8,872 nucleotides of DNA from an uncultured Eubacteriales bacterium (GCA_948949055.1 CARBWQ010000008.1:2554-11425), one strand, 5' to 3'; positions 1-6,595 are shown, counted from the first letter of the stretch. Notes: generated from the letters alone by a model not told the origin. Program-made: numbers and translations.

Positions 1-747
1 AAATTTAAATGATTGGTCATTCTTGTCAAAAATTTGCTTTTCAAATTTGTAAACTGCCCTTGACGAAAACTTGCATTTTTTAAATGTTTTAACTTTTTTT
101 ACAAGCATTGCATATTCATCTAATGTTTTGATAAGATTTACCACATCTTCTTGATTGTCATATAATTTGCTATTCATTTCAATCTGCAATGTTTCAATCT
201 TATTTTTACGCCTTATAGTAGAAGCGACTGTATTTTTGTGAGCTGAAAAGGGAAAATCTATTCTTATCTTTTCAGCATCTAAATTATTCTTATTTGCAAT
301 TTTTATAAATTGTTGAGTAAGTTCAAGTGATTGACTTGAATTTTTCCCAAAACATGTGCCAAGGGAAATTAAAACATTCCTTTTTTTAGACATTCCATGT
401 AAATCTATAACATACTTTATGTCCTGAGTTTTAACTATTTTTGAAAGAAAGTCTTTGTATTGAGATCTTGAATCATAGTTTGCATCATCGCCACAATTTT
501 TTGTTTTTATAAGAACTTTATATCCAAGAGAATTAAGTGCAATCCCTAATGGACCAGTGTTTATATCTGCTAATTTTTCTTTACCTTCCCTAAATTGCGA
601 AACTGCATGTGGGCAAGAAAAAATCACCGAACTATTTTTTCCTTCTAAAAATCTAAAAGAAGGAGCATTTTCGTCAACTTCATAAAATGATACATAAGAA
701 CTTTTGAGTTTTTCATATGCGACCATATATTTTTCATTATCTCTCAT
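1..747 (-). CDS. N-formylglutamate amidohydrolase-like protein (3' end beyond window)
   Basis: This frame stays open on the minus strand for 249 codons and runs off the left edge, so the C-terminus is missing. The start is the ATG at 747-745, preceded by GGAG (757-754) at 6 nt. An in-frame ATG at 759 overlaps that Shine-Dalgarno and is less likely. The protein has SCPHA near residues 44-48, CGDDANYDSR near 85-94, IDLHGMS near 114-120, FSAHKNTVA near 167-175 and LQIEMN near 186-191. In the N-formylglutamate amidohydrolase (HutG-like) family, the conserved PHA, DLHG and QIE blocks hold metal-binding and catalytic residues of this amide hydrolase. No histidine-utilisation genes are in view, so the substrate is unknown. 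It has no Trp codon of either kind and so says nothing about the genetic code. It lies outside the inferred element and is probably host DNA. Confidence 0.75.
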   Translation of the reverse strand, partial: MRDNEKYMVAYEKLKSSYVSFYEVDENAPSFRFLEGKNSSVIFSCPHAVSQFREGKEKLADINTGPLGIALNSLGYKVLIKTKNCGDDANYDSRSQYKDFLSKIVKTQDIKYVIDLHGMSKKRNVLISLGTCFGKNSSQSLELTQQFIKIANKNNLDAEKIRIDFPFSAHKNTVASTIRRKNKIETLQIEMNSKLYDNQEDVVNLIKTLDEYAMLVKKVKTFKKCKFSSRAVYKFEKQIFDKNDQSFKF

Positions 748-881
748 ATAAATCTCCATTTTAAATAAAAAGTCCTCTCAATCCTTTTCCAGCAAAAATT
801 ACCTTAACTCACTCAGTAAGACTCAGTTCCTATCCCTAAAAAAAGTTTTTCTTCTTATTACGACCATAGGTTTTTATTAAA

Positions 882-909
882 AAACCTAAACCAACTCTGG
901 TTTAGGTTT
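882..909 (-). terminator. Rho-independent terminator, probably the original tRNA-Asn terminator
   Basis: An 11-bp perfect stem, AAACCTAAACC (882-892) with GGTTTAGGTTT (899-909), closes a 6-nt loop. On the minus strand it is followed by a T-rich tract (complement of the A run at 879-884). No gene in the window lies directly upstream on the minus strand except the tRNA 3' remnant at 913-923, whose CCA end is 5 nt away. This is the expected place for a tRNA terminator if the element has been inserted between tRNA and terminator. Confidence 0.8.
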
Positions 910-912
910 AAC

Positions 913-923
913 TTTGGCTCCCC
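913..923. other. Left attachment-site core (attL), tRNA-Asn 3'-end remnant
   Basis: TTTGGCTCCCC is identical to 8647-8657, which is the complement of the last bases of tRNA-Asn including its encoded CCA. Flanks diverge at once on both sides (c/a on the left, a/c on the right). No T-arm or anticodon arm follows at 924 onward, so only the 3' tip of a tRNA is present here. The copy has the correct orientation and sits 3 bp from a minus-strand terminator. This is best read as the junction left by integration into the tRNA gene. Confidence 0.72.
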
Positions 924-939
924 ACATATTCCAGCATCC

Positions 940-1143
940 ATGGATAATATTTTTAATAAATATTGTGGAAAAGTGGTAAATAAAACCTTTAAGACTGCAA
1001 ACTTACAAAAACTGCCACCTAAAAATATAAAGCAATGCCTATGGGGCTTGTTTGTGGCTTGTTCTATTGCTAAAAAGGAAAAATTTATAAATTTAAAATA
1101 TGTTAAAAAGAGTTGCAATGCTTATAATTGTATTGGCATATAG
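940..1143 (+). other. 67-codon open frame, possible recombinase C-terminal tail in the excised circle
   Basis: ATG at 940 opens a 67-codon frame ending in TAG at 1141-1143. No ribosome binding site precedes the ATG and no domain is recognised, so it is doubtful as a free-standing gene. The frame is open back to the core repeat at 916. If the two core repeats were joined in a circle, it would be in phase with the recombinase frame, since ggc at 916 corresponds to ggc at 8650. Its TAG overlaps the AGGAGG of rep. It may simply be a chance open stretch. Confidence 0.25.
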
Positions 1144-1155
1144 GAGGAACATAAT

Positions 1156-1983
1156 ATGTATAAAATTGAATTTGCTAATGGAATGCTCATTGTTTCAAAA
1201 AAATTTAATACTGAAAAGGCAGATAAAAAGTGAAATGGGCTAAGGCGTAGCGATAAGCCTAAACTAAATATGGATAGAAAAGACTATTGTAGAACAATAA
1301 ATCGTAAAAGGTATGAACTATATAAACTAGACTTTTCAAATTATTATGCTAAATGAATTACGCTTACCTTTGAACATTATATAGAGTTTGATAGAGTGTT
1401 AAATGCTTTCAAACAATTTATAAAAAGTATAAGACGAAATTATGGTGAGGATATAAAATATATTAGGGCTATTGAAGTTCAAGGCACAAGCCACTTTTTC
1501 CACATACACATAATATTATTAAGTGAAGAAAAATTAAAAATAGGTTATTATGATATTAAAAAGTTTTGAGATTATGGATTTGTCAATATTAAAAATGCCT
1601 ACGATATACGAGGTTTAATAAAATATATTACCAAATATAAAGACGATACAATCCAACAAGGCAATCGTTTTTATACTTATTTTCCATTAGGTGCAAGAAT
1701 AATAACTTGAAGTCAAGGATTTAAAAATATTGATGTACCAGCATTTGAGATTGACAACAACTTATTATATAGTATTTTAGAAGAGCAATACAAAGAATAT
1801 ATAGGTGTGCTTGACTACAATACTTTTGAAAATGGGCATTACTTTTTAAATAATGATAATAAGTTAAAATATTATTGAGATAAAATATATTTGCCTAGCG
1901 AAAAAGACTTTATGCAAAAACTAGTTGAAAGGCTTAAAACATCTAATATAGCAATGGTAGATAATAAACAAAATAATACTTAA
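1156..1983 (+). CDS. HUH rolling-circle replication initiator, read with UGA as Trp
   Basis: This is a 275-codon frame when TGA is sense. AGGAGG (1142-1147) sits 8 nt before the ATG, and the stop is TAA followed by a terminator. In-frame TGA codons are at 1231, 1354, 1567, 1708 and 1876 (codons 26, 67, 138, 185, 241); there is no TGG. Motif 1 is ITLTF (68-72), just after the second TGA. Motif 2 is HFFHIHI (113-119), the metal-binding His-x-His at 116/118. Motif 3 is KYITKY with Tyr157 and Tyr161, the YxxxY spacing of phiX174 gpA-like initiators. Such enzymes nick the double-strand origin and form a 5'-phosphotyrosine link to start rolling-circle replication. Trp fits best at TGA 3 (F-x-DYGFV) and TGA 4 (T-x-SQGF). 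With the standard code the product would stop after 25 residues. A decayed pseudogene is unlikely: all three motifs are intact and there are no TAA, TAG or frameshifts. Confidence 0.86.
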
Positions 1984-2055
1984 ATATGATTATATCGTTA
2001 AAATACAAACAATCTTGGCTAAAATTAATGTAGTTAGCAATAATATTGAAAAAAT

Positions 2056-2088
2056 AAGAAGGCTCAGTTTTTAAAAGCCTTCTTTTTT
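2056..2088 (+). terminator. Terminator between rep and the convergent repressor gene
   Basis: A 9-bp stem, AAGAAGGCT (2056-2064) with AGCCTTCTT (2076-2084), is followed by a T run to 2088. On the other strand the A run at 2049-2054 gives a T tract, so it probably ends transcription from both rep and the minus-strand repressor. It overlaps the repressor stop codon (2087-2089). Confidence 0.8.
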
Positions 2089-2395
2089 ATTGTTTTAATT
2101 TTAATAATGAAATGATTGCAGTTTTCTTTTCTGGGCTGGCAGTTTCTAAAAGTTTTAATATTTCCTCATCTTGTTTATAAGCTGAAATATTATAATAAAA
2201 AAATTCTTCGGTGGTAGTATTACAAGACTCTAAAATATCCATTAAGGTTTCAAAGGTTGGAGCAAATGTTTTGCTTGTTTCAAGTCTATGAATATAGCAC
2301 TCATTTTTACCTATTTCCATTGATAGTTTTCTTGCCGACAAATTTGCACGATTTCTAATAAAGCCTATTCGGTTTATAAGTTCATTATTGTCCAT
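2087..2395 (-). CDS. Cro/CI-type helix-turn-helix repressor
   Basis: The protein has 102 aa. Residues about 8-65 form a five-helix Xre/Cro/CI DNA-binding domain; the HTH itself is around 19-39 (LSARKLSMEIG, then the recognition helix and HRLE), and EFFYY closes the domain. The remaining 35 residues are a helical tail ending in basic residues, likely for dimerisation. The start ATG at 2395 has GGAGG 7-8 nt upstream (2402-2406). It is transcribed away from the 2566-3635 operon. A TTGTAGTAAA box lies just upstream of its own ribosome binding site, and an inverted copy lies beside the divergent promoter, so it probably represses both. It has no cleavage or protease domain, so induction would not be by LexA-like self-cleavage. 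Confidence 0.85.
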   Translation of the reverse strand: MDNNELINRIGFIRNRANLSARKLSMEIGKNECYIHRLETSKTFAPTFETLMDILESCNTTTEEFFYYNISAYKQDEEILKLLETASPEKKTAIISLLKLKQ

Positions 2396-2408
2396 AGCCT
2401 AACCTCCT

Positions 2409-2418
2409 TTTACTACAA
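2409..2418 (-). promoter_or_regulatory. Candidate repressor operator O1
   Basis: TTTACTACAA here is the exact reverse complement of 2497-2506. Read on the minus strand it is TTGTAGTAAA, directly upstream of the repressor ribosome binding site. The placement suggests autoregulation; binding is inferred. Confidence 0.45.
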
Positions 2419-2496
2419 TTAATTATAAATGATTTTAAGGTCGGGATAATTTAGAATATTGTTCCAAATTGACTTTGAATTAAATATTTTATTGAC

Positions 2497-2506
2497 TTGT
2501 AGTAAA
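2497..2506 (+). promoter_or_regulatory. Candidate repressor operator O2
   Basis: TTGTAGTAAA lies 5 bp upstream of the -35 hexamer of the divergent promoter and is an exact inverted copy of 2409-2418. A repressor bound here would cover the polymerase site of the 2566 operon. Confidence 0.45.
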
Positions 2507-2511
2507 TATAT

Positions 2512-2540
2512 TTGACTTTTTATTGAGAAATATATATAAT
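2512..2540 (+). promoter_or_regulatory. Sigma-70 type promoter of the 2566-3635 operon
   Basis: TTGACT (2512-2517) and a perfect TATAAT (2535-2540) are separated by 17 bp, 25 bp upstream of the start codon. This is the best promoter in the window. Confidence 0.82.
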
Positions 2541-2565
2541 AAGGTTGTATCATAAGGAGGTAAAT

Positions 2566-2751
2566 ATGATAATAACTGCTATTCAAAAAGGTTCAACGGT
2601 ATATGTTTATAACGAAAAAAACAGTACAATTTTTACCGTAATGGGAGAATTGCATGGCTATACTAGTACTACCGTAACTGTAAAAAAAGGAACAACAATG
2701 TACACCTATAACGAAAGAGGCTCTGTAATAAATACTAGAATGGTAAGATAG
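2566..2751 (+). CDS. Small two-repeat beta-rich protein, function unknown
   Basis: I place the start at ATG 2566, giving 61 aa, because AAGGAGG (2554-2560) is 5 nt upstream; an in-frame TTG at 2545 lies upstream of that Shine-Dalgarno. The protein is two copies of one motif: QKGSTVYVYNEKNSTIFT (about 8-25) and KKGTTMYTYNERGSVINT (about 41-58). They are linked by GELHGYTSTTVTV. The alternating polar/hydrophobic pattern suggests a small beta barrel or sandwich. I recall similar short repeat proteins annotated as hypothetical in other bacteria, but no function. It is the first gene of a repressor-controlled operon with the membrane protein 2 bp downstream, so the two probably act together. Confidence 0.8.
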   Translation: MIITAIQKGSTVYVYNEKNSTIFTVMGELHGYTSTTVTVKKGTTMYTYNERGSVINTRMVR

Positions 2752-2753
2752 AT

Positions 2754-3635
2754 ATGGCAAAAATTAAAATTGACTACTATCAATTAGGTCAATATATAAA
2801 TGATAAAATAGGTTTTGAAGAAGTAAATACTACTTTAAAATATGCTTTTATGCAACATAATAATATTAACTCAAACGCAGAGATAACCGAAGAAATAGAA
2901 AAAGCATTTAAAGAAGATTGCAAAAGTGAATTTTTTGTTAAAATAACCGAAAAGCAAAACAAAATTAATATCTTAAAACGACTTTCATATTTAGGGCTTG
3001 TTGGGCTTTGGGGTATGTTTTTAACATTTTTTTTCTTTAATACTGGCACTATTTCAATGATAATAGGTTTCTCTTCCTCAGTTTTGTGTGTTTTGGGGTT
3101 GATTATGTTTGTTTTATCAGTTGTTATAAAAAATCAATTAACTTTATTATTGAAATGTTTCAAGTGTATTAAAGAAAATAAAAAATTAGACCTAATAGAA
3201 CTAGAAGAAAATTTAGACCTATGCGATTTTATAAATGATAAAAAATCAGCTGATGAAATAAATTCAATTCAAAAATATATTTATTCGAGACTGGACCAAG
3301 AAGAAAATTTTATTGATTTTTGCAGAAAACAAGTTTTATTAAAAATCAACTCATTAATAAAAAATAGTAGAGTATTATTTTGGTTTGGTTTAATTATTAT
3401 GTTATTAGGAATTTATGGTTTTGTTGGCACTTTATTTTCTCTTAGTAATTTACCAGTAGTATTGATAAATGGCGTAGATACCACTAGTCAAAATATTGGT
3501 ATAAACATACCAGTTGTTATATGTAGTATAGTTTTAACTTTTATCTTTCTTTTTGTAGGTATTAGTATGATTATTTCGTCAAAAAAGAAAAAACGAAATG
3601 CAATAGAAATATATATGTCATACAACCAAATGTAG
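2754..3635 (+). CDS. Four-helix membrane protein, function unknown
   Basis: The protein has 293 aa. Hydrophobic segments are at about 78-97, 101-125, 207-230 and 251-275, arranged as two hairpins. A charged helical region (about 130-205, rich in Lys, Glu and Asp) separates them, and an N-terminal soluble region of about 75 residues is also charged. Both ends are predicted cytoplasmic, since basic KKKKR follows the last segment. No signal peptide or enzymatic motif is seen. The ATG follows the preceding TAG by 2 bp and has no strong Shine-Dalgarno, so translation is probably coupled to the 61-aa gene. Trp is coded twice, both by TGG. Roles such as a membrane effector, superinfection exclusion or defence are only guesses from being element-borne, repressor-controlled cargo. 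Confidence 0.8.
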   Translation: MAKIKIDYYQLGQYINDKIGFEEVNTTLKYAFMQHNNINSNAEITEEIEKAFKEDCKSEFFVKITEKQNKINILKRLSYLGLVGLWGMFLTFFFFNTGTISMIIGFSSSVLCVLGLIMFVLSVVIKNQLTLLLKCFKCIKENKKLDLIELEENLDLCDFINDKKSADEINSIQKYIYSRLDQEENFIDFCRKQVLLKINSLIKNSRVLFWFGLIIMLLGIYGFVGTLFSLSNLPVVLINGVDTTSQNIGINIPVVICSIVLTFIFLFVGISMIISSKKKKRNAIEIYMSYNQM

Positions 3636-3660
3636 ACAGCAAAGTTTTTTGCTGTCTTTT
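3634..3660 (+). terminator. Terminator after the membrane-protein gene
   Basis: A 10-bp stem, AGACAGCAAA (3634-3643) with TTTGCTGTCT (3648-3657), has a 4-nt loop and a TTTT tail. It overlaps the last bases of the stop codon of the gene it ends and separates that operon from the module that follows. Confidence 0.88.
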
Positions 3661-3711
3661 ACTTTAAAAAGAAAAAATACTAGATATTAAAACTTAGCGT
3701 TTTAAAGCACA

Positions 3712-3770
3712 AAATGTAAAAGCAATAAAATATATAAACACAATATTAAGAACGGTGTAAGACGCATTTA
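3712..3770 (+). repeat. Imperfect direct repeat, upstream copy, flanking the 3805-5394 module
   Basis: The copy begins AAATGTAA, AAGCAATA, continues through TATTAAGAA and GGTGT, and ends AGACGCATTT (3760-3769). The same blocks occur in the same order and orientation at 5401-5461, with small indels between. It lies between a terminator and the ribosome binding site of the first module gene. Confidence 0.5.
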
Positions 3771-3804
3771 AACGGCTTGTACTAACCGATACAAAGGAGT
3801 TTAT

Positions 3805-4317
3805 ATGAAAAGCAATATTGAGAAGTTTAATGACTTAATAAATTTAGATAATTTTGGCATTGCAACATTGCAAAGGCTTTTTAAGTGGAGTTTTTCAAAG
3901 GCTAAATCTATCATGGAAGATTTAATAAGTTATGGTGCTGTTGAAAAGTTGGGAAATGTCTATAAGGTTATTTCAGCTGAAAAGTTTAAAAAATATGGGT
4001 TGCAGATATTTTTATATAGCAAGTATGAGAATATATCAAAATCACTTTCAAATATGATTTTTGAAGAACTGGTTGAAGACGATAGATTTATGAAAATAGT
4101 CAACGATACTTTTAAACTAAATTTAGACATAGATAGCATTTCAAAAAAGCAAAGGCAAGAAAATATTAATTTACTTCTTTTAAACACTGCAAAAAGATTT
4201 ATAATTGAAAAGTTGGCTGTTAATTTTTTAGGCAAATTGTATGTTGATTTTGCACCACATATTTTAGATAATTATTGGTTTGATTGGCTTGATAAGAACT
4301 GCCCTACTTGATATTAA
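3805..4317 (+). CDS. FtsK-gamma-like winged-helix protein
   Basis: AAAGGAG lies 7-8 nt before the ATG. Residues about 17-55 read as a winged helix of the FtsK gamma type: an IATLQRLFKWSFSKAKSIM helix pair, then LISYGAVE, then a short beta wing (KLGNVYKV). That family uses this domain to recognise short DNA motifs such as KOPS. The ATPase part of FtsK is absent. The rest (about 60-168) is helical and unrecognised. It is probably a DNA-binding accessory factor for partition, copy control or regulation, which is inference. With the standard code it ends at TGA 4309-4311 (168 aa). With UGA=Trp it gains Trp-Tyr and ends at TAA 4315-4317 (170 aa), the form shown here. Its three internal Trp codons are TGG. 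Confidence 0.72.
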
Positions 4318-4373
4318 TAATAACATAAACTTCCCCTTAAAAATAATAAATCCGCTTTAAATAAGGAGTTAAA

Positions 4374-4859
4374 ATGATAACGATAAATAAACTAGAAGAA
4401 TTAGAAAGATATGTTAAAATAGTGCCAGCAGATAAGCACGACGGAAAGCATAAACAAATTATATTTGAGTTTATAGAAAATGGCGAGAAAGTCGATGTTT
4501 TATTTAATTGTGCTGTTGACTTAGTTTATGAATGCCAAAAAGTAAGCAAAAAAGACTATGATTGTTGCGTGTATGTAAAGGCAAAAACAATTACTTTTAA
4601 CTATTCTTTTACTTGCAATAAAATATTTGCTGACGACTTAATTATAAAAGATTGGTGTGTTTGTGAAAGCATATTAATACATAAAAACATAAGTGGAAAT
4701 ATTTTAAAGTGCAAACAAATTACTTGCCTATCTTCTATTGATTGTAAAGAAATTTACACACAAAAAATTAACTGCAAAAACATTAAAACGCAACTACTTG
4801 ATATTGATAATAAAATTAGGCTTACAAATTTATCTTGCGAGAAAGTTGAATTTGTTTAA
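4374..4859 (+). CDS. Beta-helix-like repeat protein, cysteine-rich
   Basis: The protein has 161 aa; AAGGAG (4363-4368) is 5 nt before the ATG. The N-terminal 70 residues begin ITINKLEELERYVKI. From about 72 to 155 it is built of short irregular repeats with a hydrophobic-x-cysteine rhythm (TCNKIFADDLIIKDW, then KCKQITC, DCKEIYTQKINCKNI), as expected for stacked turns of a beta-solenoid. I recall a widespread group of proteins in gut phages and elements with a similar N-terminus and N-I-x-A-x-D-I repeats, and this looks like a divergent member. Their function is not known to me. About twelve cysteines is high for this size and suggests a cytoplasmic protein. It has one Trp, coded TGG. Confidence 0.7.
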   Translation: MITINKLEELERYVKIVPADKHDGKHKQIIFEFIENGEKVDVLFNCAVDLVYECQKVSKKDYDCCVYVKAKTITFNYSFTCNKIFADDLIIKDWCVCESILIHKNISGNILKCKQITCLSSIDCKEIYTQKINCKNIKTQLLDIDNKIRLTNLSCEKVEFV

Positions 4860-4860
4860 A

Positions 4861-4867
4861 GGGGGGG
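4861..4867 (+). promoter_or_regulatory. Unusual G7 ribosome binding site
   Basis: A run of seven G lies 6 nt before the ATG at 4874 and directly behind the previous stop codon. It serves as the Shine-Dalgarno in place of the AGGAGG type used elsewhere here. Homopolymer length variation could alter spacing, and the count may be a sequencing uncertainty. Confidence 0.55.
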
Positions 4868-4873
4868 CAAAAA

Positions 4874-5128
4874 ATGGTTTTTGGCTATGGCTTTATTGAC
4901 ATAATAATAAAAAAGAGTGTTTTAACAAAAACACAAATAGACGAGATTATAAAAAATTATAAAGTTGCGGAAGGTCATTTTGATAATAACCTTATTGTAA
5001 TTCGTGCTGGTATGAGTGATTATGATGCCGAACAAACTGCAAAAGAAATTAAAAATAGTTTTAACCTTTCTCTCAATAACGATTTTGTATTTTTAAAACA
5101 ACTAAATTTGATTGAGCCTTGCAAGTAG
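4874..5128 (+). CDS. Small protein of unknown function
   Basis: The protein has 84 aa and begins MVFGYGFIDIIIKKS, with a mixed alpha/beta character: a strand, a helix (TKTQIDEIIKNY), a strand (LIVIRAG), then a helix (DYDAEQTAKEIKNSF). No family is recognised. It starts 14 bp after the previous gene, so the two are probably cotranscribed. It has no Trp codon. After its TAG the same frame stays open for 29 more codons, but without a start signal this is not claimed as coding. Confidence 0.65.
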   Translation: MVFGYGFIDIIIKKSVLTKTQIDEIIKNYKVAEGHFDNNLIVIRAGMSDYDAEQTAKEIKNSFNLSLNNDFVFLKQLNLIEPCK

Positions 5129-5241
5129 TTAAAAGTATGTAAGTTGAAAAAAGATTTACAAATAGCAAATGAAAAGTTTACAAAAGGCTTTCCATATTTT
5201 GAATTAATAGCCGACTAATTAATTTAAAAGGAGTAAGCAAA

Positions 5242-5394
5242 ATGAAAGTTGAACAAGAATATGAAAAAGACTTAATAGAGATTTTATTAAGCCTTTTAGA
5301 GAAAGATTTAAAAACATTTTTAGAAATTTCAATTCAAACATTTGATTTGAAAGGGTTGAAAGAAATTTTAAAGATTATAAAACTGAAAGTTTAA
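5242..5394 (+). CDS. 50-residue acidic/basic helical protein
   Basis: This short gene has AAAAGGAG (5226-5233) 8 nt before its ATG and a TAA stop. The protein is almost wholly helical and charged: EQEYEKDLIEILLSLLEKDL, then a second helix ending in KIIKLKV. The strong Shine-Dalgarno and coding-like composition support it despite its length. It is the last gene of the 3805-5394 module, immediately before the downstream flanking repeat. Function is unknown; it could be a small antirepressor or a binding partner of a neighbour. Confidence 0.6.
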   Translation: MKVEQEYEKDLIEILLSLLEKDLKTFLEISIQTFDLKGLKEILKIIKLKV

Positions 5395-5400
5395 CGGACG

Positions 5401-5461
5401 AAATGTAATAAGCAATATATTTTATTAAGAAAAAGGTTGTGATTGATTGTAGACGCATTTT
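5401..5461 (+). repeat. Imperfect direct repeat, downstream copy
   Basis: The copy starts AAATGTAATAAGCAATA (5401-5417) and ends AGACGCATTT (5451-5460), matching 3712-3770 block for block. A further AGACGCATT lies at 5472-5480, exactly 21 bp (two helical turns) after the first. It occupies the gap between convergent genes, where no hairpin terminator is evident. Confidence 0.5.
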
Positions 5462-5493
5462 ATAAGCTCATAGACGCATTGTAATATAAGTTT

Positions 5494-6564
5494 TTAAAAT
5501 ATATCGTCGCTTAGATTGTTTGTGTTGTCTTGTTTAGTATTTTCTTCCAAAAGAAATGGAGAGTCGGGACGAAGATAATTAGAAAAGTCGCAACTATTTT
5601 TAGTTTCTAATTTTGGAGGGCGAGAACGCAAAGGAAGATTATTTGTTGTGATTTGTTCGTCTTCGTCAACTTGTTCTATAAGTTTATCGTATGTAAAAAT
5701 ACTATTATCCCAAAGATAGTTATTATCAAAATTGTTAGGGTCAAATCTCCAACGAGTTAAGTCTAAATTTATATTGCCAAACTTCTTTTTTAAATAACCT
5801 ATATCATATTGATAGGCTATGTTATCATATTTTGCATTTACATTTTCTATTTGCTTCTTAATACCTTTTCTACTTTTGCCATTTTCTTTAATAGAATTAA
5901 TTTTATCATTTTTAAATTCTACACGATTTGATGACCATTCTTCTTTTGTCTTATTATTAATATTTGAAATGTAAGATTGACGAAGATTAAAAATAGTTTG
6001 TTGGCATAATAAATCACCAAACGGAAAAGTTAAATAATCGTATGGCTTAAAAAAATGTTGAGATGACGGCTTCTTATTTCCGTTTGCAAAGACCATTGCT
6101 CTATGTGAATATTCTCTTAGTTTGGTTAAAAAGTTGGCAAAGCATTCGGTTGACATTAAATTAATTAAAGTATCTTGTCTTTCGGGAGATAAGGTTTTAA
6201 TTATGTTAATAAAATCGGCAAATTGGTTGAGTTTATTATATTGCTTTTCAAGTTGCTCATAATTAGATTTTAAGGTTTTGTAGTCCTTTTCAAGTTCTGC
6301 AAAACTTTTTTTATCTTCTTGCTTTTCGTCGATGGTTGGAATAAGGTCGTTTAAAGTAAAGCAAGGCACATTAGCATAAAAATATTCAATGCACTTGCAA
6401 GTCTTTTGCCAAAAAGGTTCAGATTTTCCTTTTAAGGCATTTTTTACTGAGTTATCGTTACCATATCCTATTGCATAGGAAAAGGTTTTCCTAGTAAAAT
6501 ATTTACTATTGTCTGTTAAAATTTTATCAAGATTATTAGAAAAAGCATTTGTTAGATTTTCCAT
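5494..6564 (-). CDS. HTH plus coiled-coil protein, putative regulator
   Basis: I start at ATG 6564 (356 aa), because GAGGTG (6571-6576) sits 6 nt upstream; a GTG at 6573 overlaps that site and would add three residues. Residues about 20-75 look like a divergent Cro/CI-type HTH (FTRKTFSYAIGY, then SVKNALKGKSEPFW), ending LNDLI. Residues about 80-115 form a coiled coil (FAELEKDYKTLKSNYEQLEK), and about 120-155 a helical bundle with TLSPERQDTLINLM. The remaining 200 residues, rich in Asn, Lys and aromatics, match nothing I know. The tail is disordered and acidic. It lies next to a palindrome at its promoter, suggesting autoregulation. All four Trp codons are TGG. Confidence 0.7.
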   Translation of the reverse strand: MENLTNAFSNNLDKILTDNSKYFTRKTFSYAIGYGNDNSVKNALKGKSEPFWQKTCKCIEYFYANVPCFTLNDLIPTIDEKQEDKKSFAELEKDYKTLKSNYEQLEKQYNKLNQFADFINIIKTLSPERQDTLINLMSTECFANFLTKLREYSHRAMVFANGNKKPSSQHFFKPYDYLTFPFGDLLCQQTIFNLRQSYISNINNKTKEEWSSNRVEFKNDKINSIKENGKSRKGIKKQIENVNAKYDNIAYQYDIGYLKKKFGNINLDLTRWRFDPNNFDNNYLWDNSIFTYDKLIEQVDEDEQITTNNLPLRSRPPKLETKNSCDFSNYLRPDSPFLLEENTKQDNTNNLSDDIF

Positions 6565-6595
6565 AATTTGCACCTCACAAAAGAATATAACATCT

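Larger units (their letters stand above)
748..1155. other. Intergenic region carrying terminator, left attachment site and a 67-codon open stretch
   Basis: This 408-bp stretch has no confidently recognised gene. It holds the leader of the minus-strand gene (748-881), a minus-strand hairpin terminator (882-909), the left core repeat (913-923), an open + frame (940-1143) and the AGGAGG of rep (1142-1147). I see no -35/-10 pair with good spacing pointing towards rep: TTGCTA (1067) and TATAAA (1086) are only 13 bp apart. Two CTCAGT-like repeats near 813-829 are unexplained. Confidence 0.6.

Noticed and set aside
858..1118. 86-codon minus-strand open frame over the left junction
   Set aside because: It runs across the tRNA 3' remnant and the terminator hairpin, has no ribosome binding site, and mixes host and element sequence.
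1156..1983. Reading rep as a pseudogene or as several short ORFs
   Set aside because: All five interruptions are TGA, none is TAA, TAG or a frameshift, and the catalytic motifs spread over different segments are intact.
2789..3049. Minus-strand open frame within the membrane-protein gene
   Set aside because: It is a shadow of the better supported + strand gene and has no ribosome binding site.
3960..4235. Minus-strand open frame within the winged-helix gene
   Set aside because: It is antisense to a gene with a good start signal and recognisable domain.
5129..5215. Frame continuing 29 codons after the TAG of the 84-aa gene (KDLQIANEKFTKG, then ELIAD)
   Set aside because: The composition is coding-like, but there is no start codon with a Shine-Dalgarno, and TAG is used as a stop by other genes here. 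TAG readthrough is not supported.
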